Below are positions 25,658-34,974 of a stretch of DNA of 64,000 nt, piece by piece (the first letter of the stretch is position 1; each line of letters begins with the position of its first letter). The stretch is from Streptomyces sp. NBC_00461. Lineage in GTDB: Bacteria > Actinomycetota > Actinomycetes > Streptomycetales > Streptomycetaceae. The translations under genes and the position numbers were made by a program. Location: contig NZ_CP107902.1 in the NCBI RefSeq assembly GCF_036013935.1, positions 5,737,001-5,801,000 on the forward strand. The letters are read 5' to 3'. The notes beneath the pieces are model-generated. The model searched no databases and was not told the origin of the DNA. It worked only from the letters and a program-made list of their open reading frames with translations.

Positions 25658-26370
25658 TTCGCCGCCTCCTTACGGCCGTACAGGAACAGTCCGGCCAGTG
25701 CCATCAGCACCGGCACCCCCGCCGGAACGGCCGGTGTCACCGCCAGGGCCACAGCGGCTCCGAGCAGCGCACACCGGCGTATGCGCGCGTCCTCGCGCAG
25801 GGTGGGCAGGACCAGCGCCACGAGCACCGCGGGGAAGGCCGCGTCCAGGCCGTACGTCGCCGTGTCCCCGAGGGCGTCCCCGGCCAGCGCTCCGGCCAGG
25901 ACGCCCACGTTCCACACGACGAACAGGCCGATGCCCGAGACCCAGAACGCCGCCCGGCGCCGTACCGGATCCGGCTGGGCGAGAGCGAAGGCCACCGTCT
26001 CGTCGGTGACCAGATGGGCGCCCAGCAGCCGCGCCGCGCGCCCCCGCCCGAGGATGTCCGCCACCGCGAGGCCGAACGCGGCCGTCCGGGTGTTCAGGAG
26101 CAGGCCCGTGGCTGCCGCGGCGAGCGGACCGCCCCCGGCCAACAGCACGCCCACCGCGCTGAACTGGGCCGATCCCGCGTACACCACCAGCGACATCACC
26201 ACCGGAACCCACACCGGCAGACCGCCGGCCACGGAGATCGCGCCGAAGGACACACCGACGATGCCGCTCGCGAGCCAGACCAGTGAGCTGTCACGGACGA
26301 GGTCTTTGCTGAGGCCTGTGCCGATGCCTCTGTCCAGACCCCTGCTGAGTGTTCGTTGCAGCGAACGCAT
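25654..26370 (-). CDS. azlC: AzlC family branched-chain amino acid exporter large subunit
   Basis: 238 residues from ATG 26370 (MRSLQRTLSRG). The family core GIVGVSFGAISVAGGLPVWVPV.., VYAGSAQFSAVGVL and LLGAHLVTDETVAFAL is present with about six helices. A longer start at 26388 (MSILEN) exists, but a plausible minus-strand promoter (TTGACG 26407-26402, CATTCT 26383-26378) puts transcription start next to 26370, favouring a leaderless start there. Divergent from the XRE-cupin regulator gene. Confidence 0.87.
   Translation of the reverse strand: MRSLQRTLSRGLDRGIGTGLSKDLVRDSSLVWLASGIVGVSFGAISVAGGLPVWVPVVMSLVVYAGSAQFSAVGVLLAGGGPLAAAATGLLLNTRTAAFGLAVADILGRGRAARLLGAHLVTDETVAFALAQPDPVRRRAAFWVSGIGLFVVWNVGVLAGALAGDALGDTATYGLDAAFPAVLVALVLPTLREDARIRRCALLGAAVALAVTPAVPAGVPVLMALAGLFLYGRKEAAK
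26351..26366. promoter_or_regulatory. Operator-like palindrome 1, GTTCG-N6-CGAAC
   Basis: GTTCGTTGCAGCGAAC. It covers TTGCAG (26355-26360), the candidate -35 of the plus-strand promoter, whose -10 is TAGAAT (26377-26382, 16-bp spacer), driving the XRE-cupin gene. It also lies within the first codons of azlC. Confidence 0.65.
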
Positions 26371-26398
26371 GTTCTCTAGAATGGACAACAGCTGCCGT

Positions 26399-26414
26399 GT
26401 TCGTCAAGGCGAAC
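26399..26414. promoter_or_regulatory. Operator-like palindrome 2, GTTCG-N6-CGAAC
   Basis: GTTCGTCAAGGCGAAC, the same arms and spacing as site 1, with 48 bp between centres. It covers TTGACG on the minus strand, the candidate -35 of azlC (CATTCT -10, 18-bp spacer). A third half-site CGAAC is at about 26431. Two identical operators on two divergent promoters indicate joint repression by the XRE-cupin regulator. Confidence 0.65.
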
Positions 26415-26438
26415 GATCGTACCGATGGAGCGAACAAC

Positions 26439-27008
26439 ATGTCCGACGCGCCTCCGCCCTCCCGGCTCCCCCTCGACTGGATCGCCGCGGCGCTGCGGCG
26501 CGAGCGCACCCGGGCCGGGCTCTCCCTGTCCGAGCTGGCCAAACGGGCCGGGATCGCCAAGTCCACGCTGTCCCAGCTGGAGGCGGCGAGCGGGAATCCG
26601 AGCATGGAGACGATCTGGGCGCTGGCGGTGGCGCTCGGCGTGCCGTTCAGCGCACTGGTGGAGCCGCCGGCACCGGCCGTTCAGGTGATCCGGGCGGGCG
26701 AGGGGCCCACCGTGCACTCCGAGCAGTCCAGCTATCTGGCCACCCTGCTGTCGGCCAGTCCGCCTGGAGCCCGCCGGGACATTTACTCCGTCCGGCTGGA
26801 GCCCGGCACCGTCCGCGACTCCCGACCGCACATTCCGGGGACCGTCGAGCACATCGTGGTCAGCGCCGGCCGGGTGAAGGCGGGCCCGCCGGACGACGAG
26901 GCGGAGCTCGGCCCGGGGGACTACATGGCGTACCGAGGAGACGTGCCGCACACGTACGAGGCGCTGGCGCCCGGGACGACATTCGTGCTGGTGATGCAGC
27001 ACGTGTGA
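26439..27008 (+). CDS. XRE-family regulator with C-terminal cupin domain
   Basis: 189 residues from ATG 26439 with GGAG 8 nt upstream. N-terminal helix-turn-helix: RRERTRAGLSLSELAKRAGIAKSTLSQLEAASGNPSMETIWALA (about 19-62). The C-terminal cupin (about 85-185) has HIPGTVEHIVV and GPGDYMAYRGDVPHTYEA, with His residues that could bind metal or ligand. Regulators of this class often control an adjacent transporter, here AzlCD. The two GTTCG-N6-CGAAC sites fit autoregulation. Confidence 0.9.
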   Translation: MSDAPPPSRLPLDWIAAALRRERTRAGLSLSELAKRAGIAKSTLSQLEAASGNPSMETIWALAVALGVPFSALVEPPAPAVQVIRAGEGPTVHSEQSSYLATLLSASPPGARRDIYSVRLEPGTVRDSRPHIPGTVEHIVVSAGRVKAGPPDDEAELGPGDYMAYRGDVPHTYEALAPGTTFVLVMQHV

Positions 27009-27069
27009 GTTCTCGCGCGGGACACGCGTGAGTTCTCGCCCACGAGCTGTGTGGCCGTGCGGGAAAGGC

Positions 27070-27102
27070 AGGAGCCCCGTTGCCTTGCGGCACGGGGCTC
27101 CT
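27070..27102. terminator. Bidirectional hairpin terminator between XRE and cold-shock genes
   Basis: AGGAGCCCCGT (27070-27080) pairs perfectly over 11 bp with ACGGGGCTCCT (27092-27102). It lies between the convergent ends at 27008 and 27156, with short T-runs on either side. Confidence 0.85.
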
Positions 27103-27155
27103 TGGGTACTGCTATCTGTTCCGGATCAAAGCACCAGGCTCCGAATACCGAAGAC

Positions 27156-27359
27156 TCAGACGGGGGTGACGTTCTCCGCCTGCGGGCCCTTCGGACCCTG
27201 GGTCACGTCGAAGGAGACCTGCTGGTTCTCCTCCAGCGAGCGGAAGCCGCTCGCATTGATCGCGGAGTAGTGAACGAAGACGTCGGGGCCGCCGCCTTCT
27301 TGGGCGATGAAGCCAAAGCCCTTTTCGGCGTTGAACCACTTCACGGTTCCGGTAGCCAT
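27156..27359 (-). CDS. Cold-shock protein (CspA family)
   Basis: 67 residues, the standard length. RNP1 (KGFGFIA) and RNP2 (DVFVHYSAI) are intact. The start [15 protein letters not shown] is preceded by GGAGGG. It is a single-stranded nucleic acid chaperone. The insertion EGGGPD between RNP1 and RNP2 is a common Streptomyces variant. It has a leader region of up to about 300 nt before the divergent mqnA gene. Confidence 0.95.
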   Translation of the reverse strand: MATGTVKWFNAEKGFGFIAQEGGGPDVFVHYSAINASGFRSLEENQQVSFDVTQGPKGPQAENVTPV

Positions 27360-28516
<1,157 letters not shown>

Positions 28517-28719
28517 GGAGAGCCATGGCCGGGCCCGACGGGGCGGCGAGGTCAGAGTTCGCCCCCCGCCAGGGTCGCCTCCTTCATGTACCCATGTACC
28601 GCGGCTCGGTCGATCTCCCGCCCGAGCCCCGCCACCCTCCCTCGTACCGTCGATCACTACTGTGTCTGCGATAGCGAACGCCAGCACGCGAAGTGAAGAC
28701 GACGGGGGAACAGCTCGCC

Positions 28720-29850
28720 ATGGACGCACTACAGCCTGACGATCCACGGGAGTTGGGCAGCTACCGCATGCTGAGGCGCCTCGGTGCCGGCGGCATGGGG
28801 CGCGTCTATCTCGCCCGTTCGCCCGGTGGCCGTACCGTCGCCGTGAAGGTCGTACGGCCCGATCTCGCGGCCGACGCCGACTTCCGTGGCCGCTTCCGGC
28901 ACGAGGTCGAGATCGCGAGAGCTGTCTCCGGCCGCTACACGGCGCCCGTCGTCGACGCCGACCCGGACGCGCCGCTGCCCTGGCTCGCGACGTCGTACGT
29001 GCTCGGCCCGGACCTCACGGACGTGGTCGCCGCGCACGGCGCGCTGCCGGAGCGGACCGTGCGCGCGCTCGCCGCCGGGCTGGCCGCCGCGCTCCAGGAG
29101 ATCCACGCGGCGGGCCTGATCCACCGCGACCTGAAGCCGTCCAACGTGCTGCTGGCCGCCGACGGCCCGCGTGTCATCGACTTCGGCATCGCGCGGGCGG
29201 TGGACGGAAACCGTATGACGCAGACGGGAGTTGTGGTCGGGTCTCCCGGTTACATGTCGCCGGAGCAGGCGCTCGGCCGGGATGCCGGTACCGCGGGCGA
29301 CGTCTTCTCACTGGGCGCCGTGCTCGCCTTCGCGGCAACCGGACGCGGCGCCTTCGGAGATGGCGCTGTCTCGCACGCCGCGCTGCTGTACCAGGTCGTG
29401 CACGGGGAACCGGACCTCGACGGCGTACCGCAGTCCCTGATGGGGCTCGTCCGCGCGTGTCTGCAGAAGGACCCGGCGAACCGGCCCGCTCCCGCCGAGA
29501 TCGTGGCCGGGCTGGCACCGCAGGGCGTCGAGCGCGTGCTCAACGACTGGCTCCCCTCGGCGGTGGCCTCGACGATCGCCACGCACGCGGCCGGGATCCT
29601 GGACCTGGAGGCGGAGGCCCCGCCTGCCCCGGTTCCTGCCGCAGCTTCCTTCGGACCGGCGCCGACCGGTATGCCCGCACCGGCATACGGCTATCCGCAA
29701 GCGCCCGGATACGGTGGCGCGCCCACCCCGGGCTACGGGACGCCGGCAGCCGTCAACCCCTACGCGACCCCCGCCGACGGCACCGTCCAACTGGGCGCTG
29801 CCCCAGCACCCGCTGGCAGATCGCCCTGTCGGGCAACCGGCTGCTGGTGA
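28720..29850 (+). CDS. Ser/Thr protein kinase, C-terminally truncated
   Basis: 376 residues. The complete Hanks-type kinase domain (about 13-270) has the Gly loop [10 protein letters not shown], Lys43, HRDLKPSN (135-142), DFGIA (154-158) and [10 protein letters not shown]. It continues into a Pro/Ala/Tyr/Gly-rich linker ([16 protein letters not shown]). Streptomyces kinases of this layout normally go on to a PQQ/WD propeller, but here the frame ends abruptly ([11 protein letters not shown]). The lost C-terminus is visible in another frame at 29805-29888. There is no transmembrane helix. It directly precedes the EssC-like gene. GTG 28693 is an alternative start. Confidence 0.85.
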   Translation: MDALQPDDPRELGSYRMLRRLGAGGMGRVYLARSPGGRTVAVKVVRPDLAADADFRGRFRHEVEIARAVSGRYTAPVVDADPDAPLPWLATSYVLGPDLTDVVAAHGALPERTVRALAAGLAAALQEIHAAGLIHRDLKPSNVLLAADGPRVIDFGIARAVDGNRMTQTGVVVGSPGYMSPEQALGRDAGTAGDVFSLGAVLAFAATGRGAFGDGAVSHAALLYQVVHGEPDLDGVPQSLMGLVRACLQKDPANRPAPAEIVAGLAPQGVERVLNDWLPSAVASTIATHAAGILDLEAEAPPAPVPAAASFGPAPTGMPAPAYGYPQAPGYGGAPTPGYGTPAAVNPYATPADGTVQLGAAPAPAGRSPCRATGCW

Positions 29851-29888
29851 CCGGCGGGCAGGAGGTCTACGCCTTGCCCGCCGTCTGA
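29805..29888 (+). pseudogene. Remnant of the PQQ-propeller end of the kinase gene
   Basis: In the +1 frame relative to the kinase ORF the text reads [27 protein letters not shown] then stop. This is a typical last propeller blade and C-terminus (W-x-[VL]-x-x-x-x-x-x-L...VYALPA). It implies an internal deletion that removed most of the propeller and shifted the frame. Confidence 0.6.
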
Positions 29889-30038
29889 CGCCGTCGTCCG
29901 CCGCTGACGCTGTCGTCCGCCGCCGGTCGCCCGATGCCCGATGCCCGGGCGGCCGAGCGCGGAAGCAGCCACTGCCATTAGTCTCCGTTAGCTGATGTAA
30001 CGCACGTGGCCACAGGGGCCGACGGGAGGATGACCGCC

Positions 30039-33000
30039 ATGCGGATGCTGGTCACGGTCGTGCAGGAAGGTGGTGAGCCGCACGACGTTGTGATCGCAAC
30101 GGACGACATGGCCACCGCCGGCGATGTCGCGGAGGTGTTGGGGGCGGCCCTCGGGCACCCCGCACCGCACCCAGGCCACGGCACGGGGAACGTGGTGCAG
30201 ATGCCGGGCACCACCGCGGTACCGATGCCCGGCTACGGAGCGGCCGACACCCGGGCTCCCTCGCTGTGGGCCGACGGTCTGTACTGCGATCCGGCGGCAC
30301 CGGCCGCCACCGTACTGCGCGACGGCATGCGCGTCTCCGTGGACGACTCGATAGGCCCGCTCCTGCGCAAGGGCGAGCCGGTCGGCCAGTACGAGTTGAG
30401 GGTGGCCGGCGGACCCGCGGCCGGCCGGGTGGTCCGGCTGGGCGTGGGAGCGGCGACCGTGGGATCCGCGCCGACCTGCACGTTGCCCGTGTCCGACCCG
30501 TCGCTGCCGCAGGTCGCGCTCCGGGTGACGATCGACCTGCAGGGCGAGACCAAGGTCAGTGCCGAAGGCGGCGCCGAGGTACTGCTCGACGACGAAGCGG
30601 TGGAGACCGGGGCGTCCTGGCCGCTCGGCGGCGTCGTCCGGGTCGGCGACTCGCTCCTCGTCCTCGACCGGGTGGCCGAACCCGACGCCCATCTGTCCCT
30701 GATGAGCGAAGGCGGCCTCGCCTACAACCGCCCGCCCAGGCTGTCCCCCCTCAGACCACGACGAAGGCTCGTGGTGCCGGTCCCGCCCGGCAAGGGGGAG
30801 AAGGCCAAGTTCCAGCTCCTCATGGCGATCATGCCCCTGTTCTTCGGACTGGGCATGTACTTCGTCACCAAACAGGTCTACATGCTGGCGTTCTGCCTCA
30901 TGAGCCCGCTGATGATGCTCGGCCAGTGGATCAGCGAGAACCGCGAGGGCAAGAAGAAGGACAAGACCTCGCTGAAGCAGTACAAGAAGGACCTCGCTCA
31001 ACACAAGGCCGAACTGGTCGTCCTCGGCAAGGAGGAGCAGCGCGCCCGCCGTCAGGACGCCCCCGACCCGGCCGAGATCCTGCTCTTCGCCACCGGCCCG
31101 CGCCGTCGCCTGTGGGAGCGCCGTCTCACCGACCCGGACGCGATGCTGCTCAGGATCGGCGTCGGCGGGCTGGAGTCCGACGTCGAACTCGCCCTGGCGC
31201 GCGGCGGCCTGTCGGGCGACGAGGACACCCCGCAGCCCCCGGTGCTGCCGGACGTCCCGGTCACCCTCCCCTTCACCAGGCTCGGCGTCGTCGGCATCGC
31301 CGGTGACCGCGCGCGGGCGATGGCCACCGCCCGGTGGATCAGCGTCCAGGCCGCCGTCCTGCACAGCCCCCGCGACCTCTCCCTCGTGTCCCTGTCGGCG
31401 ACCCAGGCAGCCGGAGCCGAGTGGCACTGGACCCACTGGCTGCCCCACACCAACCCCGAACAGGGGCAGGACTGCGTGGCGTTGGTCGGCTTCGACTCCG
31501 AAGGCATCACCCGCAGGGTCAACGAGCTGCTGAACGAGCTGACCCGCCGCAAGGCGGCCCGCGAACAGCAGAACGCGATGGGCCAGCTGTACCCGGACGC
31601 CAACATCCTGCTCATCCTGGACGGTGCACGCCTCCTCCGCCGCGTGCCCGGCGTCCCCCAACTCCTCACGGAGGGACCGCAGTACGGCATCATCGCCCTC
31701 TGCATCGACGAGGACGAGCGACTCCTCCCCGAGGAGTGCAAGGCCGTCGTCGCCTGGTCCCCCGACGCCGCCCACCACGTCCGGGTGCGCGGCTACGGCA
31801 TGGAGGGCGTCGGCGACATCCTGGCGGACCAGGTCACCTACGAGTGGTGCGAGCTGCTCGCGCGCTCCCTGGCGCCGGTGCGGGACGTCAGCCGCGACGA
31901 CGCCGGCGCCGCGCTGCCGACCTCGGCCCGGCTGCTGAACCTGCTGAACATGCCCAACCCCACGGGTGTGGACGTGGAGCGCATCTGGCACACGGGTGGC
32001 GCGACGACCGCCGCCCCGATCGGCATCGCGGCGGACGGTCCGTTCGTCCTGGACATCCGCAGGGACGGACCGCACGCCCTGGTGGCCGGTACGACGGGTG
32101 CCGGTAAGTCGGAGCTGCTGCAGACGATCATCGCCTCACTCGCGGTGGCGAACCGTCCGGACGCCCTGAACTACGTCCTCATCGACTACAAGGGCGGCAG
32201 CGCGTTCATGGACTGCGCCCGGCTGCCCCACACCGTCGGCATGGTCAGCGACCTCGACGCCCATCTGACCGAGCGGGCCCTGGCCTCGCTCGCGGCCGAG
32301 CTGCACCGGCGCGAGCGGATCCTCTTCGACGCGGCCGCCAAGGACATCGAGGACTACAACGACACCCGCAAGCTCCGCCCCGAGCTGGAGCCCATGCCCC
32401 GACTGGTGCTGGTGATCGACGAGTTCGCGTCCCTGGTCGCCGAACTCCCGGACTTCATCGCGGGCCTGGTCGACATCGCCCGTCGAGGCCGTTCACTGGG
32501 TGTGCACCTGGTGCTGGCGACGCAGCGCCCGGCGGGTGTGGTGAGCGCGGACATCCGGGCCAACACGAACCTCAGGATCGCGCTGCGCGTGACGGACGCC
32601 TCGGAATCCCAGGACGTCATCGACGCCCCGGACTCGGGCGCGATCGCGAAGTCGACGCCCGGTCGCATGTACGTCCGCTCCGGCGCCCAGTCCCTGGTCG
32701 GCGTGCAGTCGGCCCGTATCGGTGGACGCCGCCCGGCAACGGGCCAGACCGGCCCGAAGGCGACACTCCAGCCCCTGGCCTGGAACGCCTACGGCCGCCC
32801 GCTCCCCAAGCAGAACCAGGCCGACGACGACGGCACCATGGTCACCGACCTCGCGGTCCTGGTCGACGCGGTCCGCGACGGCGCGGCCCGCATGGGCTAC
32901 GGCGAACAGCGCAGCCCGTGGCTGCCGCCGCTCGGGGAACAGGTGACCCTCCAGGAACTGGAGGGATACGGGGCGGCGGGCTCCGGTGCCGACGTCGCAC

Positions 33001-34511
33001 CGATCCCGTACGGCCTCATCGACCTTCCCGCGAAGCAGAGCCGCACGCCGCTCGCCCTGGACCTGGTCCACGGCGAGCACACGCTGCTGCTCGGCGGTGC
33101 CCGCTCCGGCCGCTCGACGGCCCTGCGCACGCTGGCCGGTTCGCTGGCCCGCGCCACTTCCCCGCACGACGTGCACCTCTACGGCATCGACTGCGGCTCC
33201 AACGCCCTGCTGCCGCTGATGCGGCTGCCGCACGTGGGCGCCGTGGTCACCCGCGACGAACCCGATCGCGTACGACGCCTGATCGACCGCCTGCTCGCGG
33301 AGATCGCCCGCCGGCAGCGGCTGCTCGCGATGGAGGGCGCGTCCAGTACCGCCGAACAGCGCGCCTCAGCGGCGCCGGAGGACCGGCTGCCGTGGATGGT
33401 GCTCCTCCTGGACAGCTGGGAGGGCTTCGCCTCCACCTTCGAGAACTACAACTACGGCTCGCTGCTCGAAGCGGCCCAGCGAATTTTCCGTGAAGGTTCG
33501 GCAGTGGGGCTGAAAGTGGTCATGACGGCCGACCGCAGCGGCCTCAGCGGTCATGTCTCCTCCGCCTTCGCGGACCGGCTCGTCATGCGTTTCGCCGACC
33601 CGAGCGACTACGCCACGGCCGGGCTCCAGCCTCGCGAGGTCCCGAAGAACATGCCTCCGGGCCGTGCGCTGCGGATCACCGACACGGGCGTGAACGAGAC
33701 CCAGATCGGCCTCCTGGCCGAGGACCCGGCGGGACAGGCGCAGGTGCGTGCCCTGCGTGAGATCGCGGAGGAGGCGCGAGCACAGTACGCCCGTATTCCC
33801 GCCAACCGCCGCCCTCTGCGGGTGGACGCGCTGCCGTCCCGCATCACGGCGTCGGAGGCACTGGCCCTGGACCTCGACTTCGCTCCGTCGTCCCGCCTCT
33901 GGGCGCTGATCGGCGTCGGCGGCGACGAACTCCACCCCGTCGGCGTCGACCTGGAGGAGAACGGCCCCGGCTTCGTCATCGCGGGCCCGCCGAAGTCCGG
34001 CCGCTCCACACTGCTGCTGGCCGCGACCGAGTCCCTGCTGCGTGCCGGAACCCCGGTAGTACTGGTCACCCCGCGACGCTCCCCGCTCCGTGACCTGGAG
34101 GGCAGGGACGGAGTCCTGGGGGTGCTCAACGCCGACAGTCGCGAGGACGACCTGGAAGAGCTGACCACCAAGGCGCCGAACGGCTCCTACGTGGTCGTCG
34201 CCGACGACGCCGAACTCCTCTACGACACAAGCCTCGACGAGGCCCTGGAGGCAGTCGTCCGCAAGGGCGCCGACGGCGGCATCGGCCTCATCGCGGCCGG
34301 CACGACGGACAGTCTCTCCGGCCAATACCGAGGCTTCGCCGTAGAGGCCCGAAAGTCCCGCAACGGCGTGCTGCTGACCCCCCAGAGCCCGTCGGACGGC
34401 GAACTCTTCGGCATCCGCCTCCCCGCGAACAGCGGGGGCGGCACGGCGGGCAGCGGACTGTTCGTGTCGGGTGGGTCGTTCATGCCGATTCAGGGGGTCA
34501 TGAACGGCTGA
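30039..34511 (+). CDS. EssC/EccC-like type VII secretion ATPase with FHA domain (FtsK/SpoIIIE)
   Basis: 1490 residues from ATG 30039 (GGGAGG 9 nt upstream). Order: a small N-terminal domain possibly ubiquitin/YukD-like (MRMLVTVVQ..TAGDVAEVLG); an FHA-like domain (about 115-215); two transmembrane helices (about 256-305); then three FtsK/SpoIIIE ATPase domains. ATPase 1 has an intact Walker A (GTTGAGKS, 684-691), YKGGSAF and Walker B LVLVIDEFA. ATPases 2 and 3 have Arg in place of the Walker lysine (GARSGRS near 1020-1026, GPPKSGRS near 1316-1323). N-terminal FHA domains are typical of Firmicute EssC, not mycobacterial EccC. It is the export motor for WXG-type substrates. Confidence 0.92.
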   Translation: MRMLVTVVQEGGEPHDVVIATDDMATAGDVAEVLGAALGHPAPHPGHGTGNVVQMPGTTAVPMPGYGAADTRAPSLWADGLYCDPAAPAATVLRDGMRVSVDDSIGPLLRKGEPVGQYELRVAGGPAAGRVVRLGVGAATVGSAPTCTLPVSDPSLPQVALRVTIDLQGETKVSAEGGAEVLLDDEAVETGASWPLGGVVRVGDSLLVLDRVAEPDAHLSLMSEGGLAYNRPPRLSPLRPRRRLVVPVPPGKGEKAKFQLLMAIMPLFFGLGMYFVTKQVYMLAFCLMSPLMMLGQWISENREGKKKDKTSLKQYKKDLAQHKAELVVLGKEEQRARRQDAPDPAEILLFATGPRRRLWERRLTDPDAMLLRIGVGGLESDVELALARGGLSGDEDTPQPPVLPDVPVTLPFTRLGVVGIAGDRARAMATARWISVQAAVLHSPRDLSLVSLSATQAAGAEWHWTHWLPHTNPEQGQDCVALVGFDSEGITRRVNELLNELTRRKAAREQQNAMGQLYPDANILLILDGARLLRRVPGVPQLLTEGPQYGIIALCIDEDERLLPEECKAVVAWSPDAAHHVRVRGYGMEGVGDILADQVTYEWCELLARSLAPVRDVSRDDAGAALPTSARLLNLLNMPNPTGVDVERIWHTGGATTAAPIGIAADGPFVLDIRRDGPHALVAGTTGAGKSELLQTIIASLAVANRPDALNYVLIDYKGGSAFMDCARLPHTVGMVSDLDAHLTERALASLAAELHRRERILFDAAAKDIEDYNDTRKLRPELEPMPRLVLVIDEFASLVAELPDFIAGLVDIARRGRSLGVHLVLATQRPAGVVSADIRANTNLRIALRVTDASESQDVIDAPDSGAIAKSTPGRMYVRSGAQSLVGVQSARIGGRRPATGQTGPKATLQPLAWNAYGRPLPKQNQADDDGTMVTDLAVLVDAVRDGAARMGYGEQRSPWLPPLGEQVTLQELEGYGAAGSGADVAPIPYGLIDLPAKQSRTPLALDLVHGEHTLLLGGARSGRSTALRTLAGSLARATSPHDVHLYGIDCGSNALLPLMRLPHVGAVVTRDEPDRVRRLIDRLLAEIARRQRLLAMEGASSTAEQRASAAPEDRLPWMVLLLDSWEGFASTFENYNYGSLLEAAQRIFREGSAVGLKVVMTADRSGLSGHVSSAFADRLVMRFADPSDYATAGLQPREVPKNMPPGRALRITDTGVNETQIGLLAEDPAGQAQVRALREIAEEARAQYARIPANRRPLRVDALPSRITASEALALDLDFAPSSRLWALIGVGGDELHPVGVDLEENGPGFVIAGPPKSGRSTLLLAATESLLRAGTPVVLVTPRRSPLRDLEGRDGVLGVLNADSREDDLEELTTKAPNGSYVVVADDAELLYDTSLDEALEAVVRKGADGGIGLIAAGTTDSLSGQYRGFAVEARKSRNGVLLTPQSPSDGELFGIRLPANSGGGTAGSGLFVSGGSFMPIQGVMNG

Positions 34512-34526
34512 GCGCACGAGGAAGAG

Positions 34527-34564
34527 CATGCCGTGGCCCCGCTCCACGCGCGGGCCACGGCATG
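34527..34564 (+). terminator. Strong hairpin terminator after the EssC-like gene
   Basis: CATGCCGTGGCCC and GGGCCACGGCATG form a perfect 13-bp stem with a 12-nt loop, 16 bp after the stop and followed by TAATT. Confidence 0.88.
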
Positions 34565-34644
34565 TAATTCGAGATGAGAGGGAATTGCCCAAACCTTAGG
34601 GCGCTTCATACCTTGGCTGTGCGCCCTCCCCATACGCTGGCCGG

Positions 34645-34974
34645 ATGAATTCGGCAAATCCCCCTCGTGAAGCCCCGGATGTACTCGTGCTGCCCACTAT
34701 GAGGGACATGCCCCGGGACGAGGACGGGACACCGCTTCTGGAAGGAACCGTCGAGGTGATGCTCGTCCGTCTGGAGGCGGGGCCCGGAGAGGAGCGACGT
34801 GTGGCACTCGCATTCTCGACCGTGGCCGGCCTGGTAGAGGCGATGGGTGAGGAACAGCCCTGGGTTGCGATCCAGACCGAAAGGCTCGAAAGCGCGCTGC
34901 GCGGGTCGGGAGCCCAGGCCATTCTCCTCGATCCTCGGTCGGCCGAAGGAGCGGGAGCCGCGACGAATGGTTGA
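34645..34974 (+). CDS. SAV_915-like small protein
   Basis: 109 residues (MNSANPPREAPDVLVLPTM). The core VEVMLVRLEAGPGEERRVALAFSTVAGLVEAMGEEQPWVAI followed by ALRGSGAQAILLDP resembles the SAV_915/SseB-like family seen beside type VII genes in Streptomyces. No signal peptide. It overlaps the next gene by 8 nt, so the two are translationally coupled; a chaperone or immunity role for the downstream large protein is speculation. Confidence 0.6.
   Translation: MNSANPPREAPDVLVLPTMRDMPRDEDGTPLLEGTVEVMLVRLEAGPGEERRVALAFSTVAGLVEAMGEEQPWVAIQTERLESALRGSGAQAILLDPRSAEGAGAATNG

Noticed and set aside
25580..27031. 483-residue plus-strand ORF crossing azlC and the XRE gene
   Set aside because: It runs through the divergent promoter region and out of frame with the XRE-cupin protein; an artefact of few stops in GC-rich DNA.
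29988..32075. 695-residue minus-strand ORF opposite the EssC-like gene
   Set aside because: Composition follows the complement of the coding strand. The plus strand has FHA, membrane and Walker motifs in order.
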